From assembly GCF_003597395.2 (NCBI RefSeq), contig NC_133774.1, positions 33,060,221 through 33,124,220 of the forward strand: 64,000 nucleotides of DNA. Direction: 5' to 3'. The DNA is from Chelonoidis abingdonii (Eukaryota > Chordata > Testudines > Testudinidae). Shown here one piece after another: positions 55,765 to 64,000 of this stretch. Position 1 is the stretch's first letter. Each line of letters begins with the position of its first letter. The notes under the pieces were generated by a model that was not told the origin of the DNA, searched no databases, and was given only the letters and a program-made list of their open reading frames with translations. Both the position numbers and the translations under genes were made by a program.

Positions 55765-57548
55765 AGCCCCCAGTGCGGTCAAACAACTAAGAGCCAGATT
55801 GTGCCCAGCCTTTATGCATGAGAACAAAGGTGGGGAAGAAGAGTATCCCTCCTCCGCCCATTGCACCCTTGTTTAGGAGCTGGGCACAGTCATCTTTATG
55901 AGTTGGATTCTCAATGGAAAGACATTGACTTTGTTGGGCTTTGCATTAGGCACTATATTCCCATAGTACATGGACTACATAACAATAGTCCTGCTTTTGG
56001 TGCTATATGTTCCAGTGGGAGTGATCCATGGCCTCATCTACGCCAGCTAGCAGTAAGAAAGGGCATGGCAAATTGCTAGAGGTCTGTGGAATGCCCACCC
56101 TCCCACAAGACCCCTGGAGACAGTTCCTGCGTGATCTCCTGTGGTGGGTTGTGGCTTAAAGTAGCAATTGGGCCATCACTATTCAGGGCCAAATTCTAAG
56201 CCTCAGAGGCAGACTTCCATTGTACTTTCTCGGAACTTCCTTGATTAAAGAACTGAAAAAGAAAAGAAGCAGCAAATGTTCCATGCTTTCTCCCTGAATA
56301 GTAGAAGCATTGATCAAACGTAAACCACAGGCATGACATATATAATGAAATGTCACTTTGCAGAAAGAAGACCCTCAAGTGATAGATAATTAAAGAAATA
56401 AGTTCCACTCCATCAGTATAACAGTCTAAGCATTCAAAAGCATTTGATCAAGTATGGTCTAGGATGCAATTTTGAAGTCTTTGTTTCTTCAATGTTGTTA
56501 CAAATGGAGATTTCATTTTCTGTTCACAGATAGGAATTTCTAATTTATTTATGGATAGTTCTAGAAAATTGCAATTTTGCACTGACTGTTTTTTCCCACC
56601 TATTATGGCATTTATGGCAGACAACATTTGCATTCAAGTAGGAAAGATAGCCTGAAGGGTAGAGATGGCATTCCGGGTCACGGACTTTTCTGCAAATGAT
56701 AGAATGTTTTCTTTCTTTCTTTTGCTCTTGTTCATGCTCCCTCTTTCTTTCCCCCCCATCTTCAGTGTTGATAAATTCATCTTGGATCAGGCCTCTCAAC
56801 CATCCATGCTCAGTGAAGATATGAAATTAATTGGGAATGCTTTTGTGTCAGATTAGGAGATGGAATTTATGGAAGGTGTATTTAAAAGCGTTACTGAGGG
56901 CAAACGCCTGATCTCAGTTACACTAACATAAATCTGAAATAACGCTATTGATGTGAGTAGATCTAACCTGGGTTTACAGCAGGATAAATGAGAGTTTCAT
57001 TTGGACCTGACTGTTTCAGTGAATCACATGCAGTTGGTTTTTCACACTAGGGGAGCTATGAAGTACAGCGTTCTATTTTATTACTGAAGACATGCTCATT
57101 TTGGAGTACTTTCTTAAATCGTGGGAGACCTGCAATTTAACAATGAAAGCTTTCTTTCATGCATTCTTATCAAGTATCTGCCAATGCAGAGTGTAAAGGT
57201 AGAATGCCAATTGTCAAAGCCATACTTTTCTTGTTGTATCTTTTTCAGCCTTAGTATCTGGGTACCAGATTGTCACTGAAGCCATTCTTAAGAACATAAT
57301 TTGTTAGGCCATATGAAAAATCCTTCATCTGTCACTCATATTAAATCAGCATTCAGTGTTAACCAAAACAGCATCAAAGCATTTTATAGGTGAAATCATT
57401 AATTGAGAATAAAAATGACCATTTTTTAATATAGAACAATCTGTGAACATGCATAAAAGGGTTTATACTGACTTAATTGGCAATCATGTGAGCTCTGGTC
57501 ATCTCAGAGTGTGTTAGTTCCAGGATGTGGAAATACCATAAAAGATCA
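55765..57548 (+). other. PARP8: PARP8 intron 2 segment
   Basis: No exon recognised. Fragments of the palindromic repeat occur near 56910-57010. Confidence 0.55.
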
Positions 57549-57549
57549 C

Positions 57550-57690
57550 ATCTCTAGCCCTGTGTGGATATAAAATTTGGATCCGTGTCCATCCGCGATC
57601 TGCAAACATTATCCACGGATATCCGCATCTGCAGCGATTGGGAGATATAAAGCGGATATCCACAGATTTTCGGGACTCTACACATCTCAC
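57550..57690. repeat. DNA repeat rich in 'cggatatcc' motifs
   Basis: Inverted and direct copies of 'ggatatccgc' and 'gcggatatcc' with 'ggatccgtgtccatccgcg'. Likely a short DNA-transposon derivative; ends not resolved. Confidence 0.5.
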
Positions 57691-60080
57691 ATTATTTTAG
57701 CTCTCTGAGGTGTAACAAGCCCATGAAACACAAATATTGAGATAATTGATGTGTACCTGTGGAGCCTGCAGTCTACAGGGGTCATTCTCTCCAGGACAAG
57801 TTCTCCAGAATTTACTAGTTATTTAAATCGATAAGATTTTGTAGAGATTTAATGAGGTTCTATATTTAAACCATGCTATAGCATTTTATACTTAGGAGGC
57901 TCATTTGTCTTTCAGGATGGTGGAATTTTGCAATTACATGTCCAAAGAGGTTTACATGTCCAAAGAGGATCTTTTATAGGTCCAATATGTGAGTTGAATG
58001 GAGAGAAGAGAGAGATTGGGCAAGTTTGTAGGACAATAGGAGGAATATTCTGAAGAAGGAAATTACTTCAGAGGTTACTGCTGCCAATAAGAGTTTCAAC
58101 TGAGCTCAGTATGTAGTGTGCAAATTAGAGAGTCAAAAGAATCAGCTAGCCAAAGGGACTTATTCTACCCTTTTGCAGACCTACTTCCACACATAGTTTT
58201 GCAAATGTCTGAATGACACAAGAGTAGTATACTATTTGGTATATTTTCCTGGCTTTCTAAATGCGCACTTTTGAGAGTTAAATAATGATGGGGTCTGTGG
58301 GCCAAACTCTGCTCTCATTTACACCTGTGCTACCTTATTCATCTCAATAAGGTTGTGTCGGTTTAAATGAGACCACAATTTGTCTCTTTATCTTAATGAT
58401 TTTTTAAATTATTTTTGATCAAATAGGACCTTATTATCCCATAATTTTGCCATTCCATTGTTCTTTGCTTATATTTGTTTTCTGTTTTCATTGTTCTCAC
58501 TGACAAATTTCTCTACTCTATACATTGTGCTATATTGTGGATAGTGAATTAAAAGAAATGCAGATGTTCCACTTGCATAGGCCTTTGTATTTCCCTGTTA
58601 ACCACAAAAAACCCAAACATATAAAAAACAAACAAATAAAACCTACACAAAACAAAACAACCCAAACCTCAGTAGGTTTTGGTGTACCTAAGTCTAAATC
58701 TTATATTAAACTATATGTTAGTCTATTGTTTGCTTTATATTATCCTTCTTGTTTTGGATAATTGGACACAGTATTGTGTCCATGTATTAAACTTCAATAT
58801 ATAGATATTGTAAAAAATACCACTGTGTAAAGAGTTACTGTTTATTCAGGCATGAGAAAACATACATTGATCCAATAGTTCAGCCAAAACCTGATTTTTG
58901 TCAAGGACAACAAACACATATATTGAGCATAAATACTTTTGGCAGCTAGCACCATCTGGCTTCAAGGCAGAAATGGATGAGTGGAAAACATCAGCATAAT
59001 ACTGAGCTAATAAGGCTTAGGCACTTGCTGTATAGAAAGAACATAGGAGTTACAGTTACATTAGTCAGGATAAAAATTACAAAAGCTATTGATCCTTCTG
59101 CCATAGGGCATAAGCTGATCATCAGCGGGGGTCAGTTAGGAGTTTTGATCGAGCCCCCCAGAATTAGTATTGCATAATTGGCCAACAGCACTGTGGGTTG
59201 TTCAGATCTTCAGCTGAAGCATCAAGTAAGGCCACTGTTAGAAATATTATTGGGCTTGTCTGGTATGGCAGTTTCCACAGTATGGTACCAGGTGTTCACA
59301 AAAGAGTTTAAAATATTCACTTTCTAGAATCTTTTGCCATCAATTCTGAGCAAATTGTTGTCATTATTTACTAAAATCAGGAGCAGTTCACTACTAGTCT
59401 GTCTGTGTATATCGTATGCCCACTGTGGTTGTAGCTTGTCTCAGAGAAACTAATTGTCTATAATATTTCTATATAATTATACATTTAGACATATCCTTAG
59501 CTGGCATAAATCAACATATTTTATGGAAGTCAGTGAAGCTACAGCAATTTACAATAGATGAGGATCTGGTCCATAATTTGATATATATACTAAAGAAATT
59601 TAAATAAAAGTCACAGGTAACTACAGATGCTTTCCATATCTTAATAACATTTAATACAATGATTCTTGTTTAATACTTAATATTTGAGCATTCTACAAAA
59701 CGTGAATGTAAAAGGAACTAGGAATTACATGATAAAGTGATATTAGCACATTTATTTATGTTGGCACTTTAGGTCACAATTTGGGGCTAGATTCACTACA
59801 GCTGTCACAGGGAGATGTAAATTGCACTCTGTGAGTCTTTCTGGCCCCAGGCAAGGTTTTCTTCCAAAGGAATTGTTATCTCCCTCCACCTCCCTTAGGG
59901 TTTGCTTAGGAGCAGCTTTAGGCTATGACTGGAATTTCATCAGCAGAGACTGCTGAAGGGGCTATACTGACCCAGTGTATTTCCTGGCTGAGCTGGCCAT
60001 GCCACTTGCCCATCCAGGACTACAAACATGTTGGTCTGTGTGAATGTCAGTCTGGAGTGCAGACCAGACCAGTGAGGGGT
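57691..60080 (+). other. PARP8: PARP8 intron 2 segment
   Basis: No exon. 58300-58390 is a fairly complete palindromic repeat ('gggccaaactctgctctcat' to 'gagaccacaatttgtctc'). Confidence 0.55.
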
Positions 60081-61705
60081 TGTGTCACAACCTGCCCTGT
60101 AACCTTGAGTGCCTCACAATGCTTTGCTCTTGTAGCTTCCAACCTAGGCCCTGCTCAACCAGCCTGCCAACATGGATGCCACACCCTGTGTGCTAGCCAG
60201 CCCTGGTTCAGCAGCTCTGACCCAGCAGCCTGTCTGCAGCCCTGCAGCCCCACTCTGGCTTCAAGCAGCCTTGGTTACTACTTGCAGGGTGACCCAAACA
60301 CACTCCCCAGCCGGAATTTCCTCTAACGGACAGTTCAGAGAAATAATACGGTTCGTTTATTCTTGTAAAGACACAGAACAAACCACAGCTTATTAACATA
60401 ACTGGGAGTAAATATACTCTTCTATGTAAACACAGCACTGAGTTGGTTTATAGTAAAAATGAAACAAATTTATTAACAAAATATATATAGAATTAAGTGA
60501 GTTCAAGTATAAGGAATGAAGGTAGAGTTACAAGTAAAACAAAATATGCTCTAAACGTCTAAAATGTAATCTAGCAAAACACAGGCTTTTCTCAAGGTGA
60601 TTTCTCTCACCAGTCATTCTTCCCCCCAGCTATGACTGACTTTTCCTCAGGACCTTCCACAGAAGTACAAGGTGCTGGCTTTCTTTGTTGTCTTAGGTAA
60701 ACAATCTTTATGTAAGTAGGTTTCTCACCTATATTTAATTCCAGAGACGTCAATCTCCCCTTGGTTGAAGGACCCATATTTCTCAGCTTGCAAGAGCTCT
60801 TTTCCCTTTTGTCTGTCTAGTGATGGATGCCAAAGATGGCTTCTGCCTTTGCTTATATGTCCCAAAGTTCAATGGCCTTGCTTCAGTTGGTAGGAAGCCC
60901 TCCTGTGTGCTCTGCTTGCTGTGTTCCCCAGGAAGCTGAGTTCATCTTGTTCTTCCCTCTCTGTGCACTTCCCTTCCCCTACATGGTTTCTGTATAAATG
61001 GGGCTTCCATTGTTTGATTCCACCATGCTTAATTTATATAAGAGACAGGTATATATAACTGTGACATTACCTCCTGTCTGGACAGACATGCAGCCGAATA
61101 CCAATGAGTATCCGTAATTCCTTATATAGTGTTAATACATAAATTTCATAGTGATATTAATCACCAGTGTGTCATTAGCTTCCAGAAAACACATCACTCT
61201 GTACTCTTTTATAATACAGTAATATTGTATACAGTTGTTTGATTCTGTGGCTTATCACTTCAGGTTCAGCCCTCCTCTCTCTATAGACCAATAAACCTTG
61301 AATTTGTTGAAATAAATTCTTTTGAAAAGTAAAACCCAAACCAAGCTTCTCTCTCCTGCTGGGTATAGATGCCGTGCTGTCTTCTGCTGTGTGGCTTGTT
61401 TTTACTCCTTGTTAGCTTGATGCGTCTGTTTACTGCTTATATGTAAATTGAGGTAAACACACATTCCTTTCTTGAGCATAGACCTATTTAACAACTCCCT
61501 CTGACATACCTGGATCGAACACATTTTAGTTATAATTCCAGCTTATATTCATAATTCTTAATACCCATTGCGTGCATACGTCATGCAAGGATATGAATGA
61601 TCAGAGACTTATTAGTTTTCACACGATACCTTACAAGGCATACTTTGTCCAAAGATTATTACAATAGTGTGTAGGGTGTGAATAGAGAGGTGCTTCGTGT
61701 CACAG
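60081..61705 (-). mobile_element. LTR-like retroelement, about 1.6 kb
   Basis: Left edge 'tgtcacaacctgccctg' and right edge 'cttcgtgtcaca' give TG...CA ends on the minus strand. An antisense AATAAA-rich segment ('aaacaaatttattaacaaaa' near 60462) and an AT-rich right half match the layout of the LTR at 11951-13572. No retroviral gene is recognised, so likely a solo LTR. A convincing target duplication was not found. It sits antisense inside the PARP8 intron. Confidence 0.5.
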
Positions 61706-61966
61706 AGGACCACTATAACTTTTCCTCCCACCACATCCTTCCAGCAGAATGTAGGCTGCAGTTATTTTCTGTGAACACAACCCATTCCTATAGTAGATTG
61801 TCTTCTGTAAGTGCTTGCATAAATTTATGCTGGCAAAAACTGGTATGTACCTTTGCTGAATTTAGTCCAGGATGTTCACGCTGTTAAGAAACATGAAATA
61901 TTCTATATAAATAATTGAACTGAGCTAATTTTACATAATAATTTAGCAACACAGAATAGATACAGA

Positions 61967-62626
61967 CATGGGTGCCAAGTTTGTATAATTTTTGGTGGTG
62001 CCCAGAACGGGTCTATGCAGAGCCGCCCCATCCATAGGATGGACTTGGGCAACTGGCCAGGACCCCGCACTCTGGGGACCCCGCGCTTCAGGGGGATGCA
62101 GAATTCAGGGCAGCCTGCAGGGCTAGCGGGGGGGGCCTGGTGCTGCCAGCAGTAAGCAACCCAGCCCCAGCCGGCCCCGCGCCGCTCTGCTAGCTCGTAG
62201 CATCACTCGGGGGAGGAGGCGGAAGCTGGAAAGAGGCAGGGTGAGAGCTTGGGGAAGGGGTGGAAGGTGGTGGGAAGGGGCAGAGTGGGGGCCTAGCACG
62301 GGCGGGAAGAGACGGATTGGAAGCTTGGCAGAAAGGGTGGAGTGAGGGCGTAACGGGCGGGAGGAGGCGGAGTGGGGCGGGCTGGGGCCGGGATGCTCGC
62401 TGCTCCTGGTGCCAGGCCCCCTGTTATCGTCCCAGGCTGCCTTGAACCCCGCATTCCCCTGAAGCACAGAGCCCCCCAAAGTGCACGGCCCAGGATGGTT
62501 GCTCGGTCCATCTTATGGATGGGACGGCTCTGAAAATATAAGCCCAAACATTGGTAGAGCCGGTCCCACCTTCCTGAATATTGGTGGAGCATGGGCACCA
62601 TCGACCTATATAACTTGCCACCTATG
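61967..62626. mobile_element. hAT-type element, outer of a nested pair
   Basis: Left end 'catgggtgccaag'; right end in reverse complement 'cataggtggcaag'. Flanks GATACAGA (61959-61966) and GATATAGA (62627-62634) match in 7 of 8. It is interrupted by a second element at 62018-62532, so only about 145 bp of its own sequence remains. Confidence 0.62.
62018..62532. mobile_element. Element with 27-bp inverted ends inside the outer hAT
   Basis: The left terminus 'cagagccgccccatccatag' and the reverse complement of the right terminus, 'cagagccgtcccatccataa', are both followed by gatggac: an inverted repeat of about 27 bp with two mismatches. GC-rich interior with no transposase. CAGAG ends suggest hAT, but an 8-bp duplication is not seen (ggtctatg against aaaatata). 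Confidence 0.7.
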
Positions 62627-62634
62627 GATATAGA

Positions 62635-64000
62635 TGAGATAGTCATCAACTAGCTCAAAATTATATTTATGTCCAGAGATATTTAAAAGTCTGAGAGGTT
62701 TTCTATAACAGAGGATACTCAGACTCCTGATCAGATAGTTCACACGTTCACTAATACACATCATTCTGTTTCTGATGTTTAATATGTGGGTGACTGAAAA
62801 AAAAAACCCTTTCCCTTTATAATGTTAAAATATTTGCAGTTGGAGTCTGGGTACCTGCCTACTTTAGGCAGTGATAAACATTTCTGACTAGAGTGAAATA
62901 TCGCTAAGATTTCTGTAGTGCCTAAATAAAAACCATGGAAGATGTTTACAATTAATTTCCAGTTTTTTTATCTTTTTTTGTGTGTGCAAAATACAGCAAT
63001 ACTTCACAACTAGTTTCTTATCTTGTTGTATGTTTTTACACATCAGAGAAAAATCCTTAAATAAAACAACAAAACAACAGCAAGGCTTGTTTCTTTATGT
63101 AATTCCCCATTCCTCTGCTTTTGTATCAATTGAACACTCTCACCTCCTTCCCATCCTCTCTGTAAAACGGATTCCTTCACTCAGAGTCTTTAGTGATGAC
63201 CCACAAGTTACCATATATTAACAGTATTATTGTATTATTTATTAAGCACTGAAAACATAATAATATTGTAACCATCAAGATCAGTATGTGCTGTAAATGA
63301 GTAGCCACATGATGTTGTTAACCTTAACTCTGAATTTCCTGAGTTTGTTATGCTTGTGTTGGAGATAATTACAACATCCCTTTGATGTTTTTACCTTTAG
63401 TATAAATGACATGTTCTTGATCTTAATTCCATTTCAGGGTAGTTTTATCTGGGGATTTCCTTGATGGGTTAATCTCTCTCTCTCTCTCTCTCTTTTATTT
63501 GATGGACATGGTTTTTCTGTCACTGCTGTGACCAGAGGTAACTCCATTGAAGTTGATGGAGTTTCCCTGATGTAAAAGCAGGGTAAAAGAGAGGAAAATC
63601 AGACTTGCCAAGTCTACCTGATGGTACCATCTTTGATGAGGAAGATTTTGAACTGAGATATTTGATCTTTCTTGGCAAGGAGAGTGAATCCAGCGTGAAT
63701 AGTGTATTTCCCTGGTAACTGCCACTTTCCTACAACCTTCAGGCAGTGGGCATGTGGGTCAGAGACCGGCAACTTGATGGGCATCATTTTAATCAGTATT
63801 TTCCAGTGGTGTCAGAGTAAATCGTGACCCTGGCTGATGGAACCAACAAACATGTCTCTTGCTGAACCTCACTGACAAATGCAACAGAACCACATAATTA
63901 CATACATTCAGCTACAATTAATAACTTATATCCCAAAGTTTTAAGAAACATTATGACTAGAAAACAATTGTAATGTGGCCAGCAAAGTGACAACAGAAGG
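62635..64000 (+). other. PARP8: PARP8 intron 2 segment to window edge
   Basis: No exon. (TC)n microsatellite at 63473-63493. 63520-63600 is a copy of the 'taactccattgaagttgatg' palindromic repeat. Confidence 0.6.

Noticed and set aside
47265..64000. PARP8 exon 3
   Set aside because: I looked for the segment expected after the phase-2 junction and saw no matching reading with splice sites.
1..64000. CRISPR array, operon or bacterial-type system
   Set aside because: Spliced exons, LINEs, PLEs and hAT elements show vertebrate nuclear DNA; no regularly spaced direct repeats with unique spacers were found.

Overview
The window is vertebrate nuclear DNA, almost certainly from a turtle. It is AT-rich and dense in repeats, with no operon-like coding. 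The repeat mix is characteristic: CR1 LINE tails, Penelope-like elements (PLEs) with a GIY-YIG endonuclease and a foldback 3' end, many hAT elements with 8-bp target duplications, PIF/Harbinger with a Myb/SANT partner, and LTR pieces about 1-1.6 kb long. The turtle assignment rests on recognising these families, not on a search.

Only one cellular gene is recognised. A GC-rich, CpG-rich block (about 44960-46140) leads into the first two coding exons of PARP8 on the + strand (46216-46306 and 47210-47264). They encode the N-terminus of a PARP-family mono-ADP-ribosyltransferase. From 47265 to the right edge lies intron 2; I found no third exon. In mammals the flank upstream of PARP8 is a long intergenic stretch toward EMB, and 1-44.9 kb here fits that: no cellular gene is visible.

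Layout. 1-17 kb: single hAT, MITE, CR1 and LTR insertions, an RLE-type LINE C-terminus (7.2-7.8 kb) and a three-layer nest (CR1 split by an LTR that is split by a hAT element, 11.6-13.9 kb). 18-20.6 kb: a 5'-truncated PLE and three short PLE-derived foldback insertions. 22.9-32.2 kb: a pile-up of mobile elements: a Harbinger element split by a 2.2-kb hAT insertion, LTR copies, two assembly gaps and a tRNA-Ser-like relic. 34.2-35.8 kb: two more PLE copies in opposite orientations. 40.6-41.95 kb: two hAT transposase remnants as an inverted pair. 43 kb: another foldback insertion. 45-47.3 kb: PARP8 promoter region and exons. 47.3-64 kb: PARP8 intron 2 with MIR, hAT and LTR insertions, including a hAT inside another hAT.

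The strongest non-textbook signals concern the PLEs. Four insertions each have a perfect 12-bp direct repeat at both ends. One carries a 43-bp filler copied from just downstream. The abundant SINE-like foldback is physically the PLE 3' terminus. A proline-rich upstream ORF in front of PARP8 is also worth checking.
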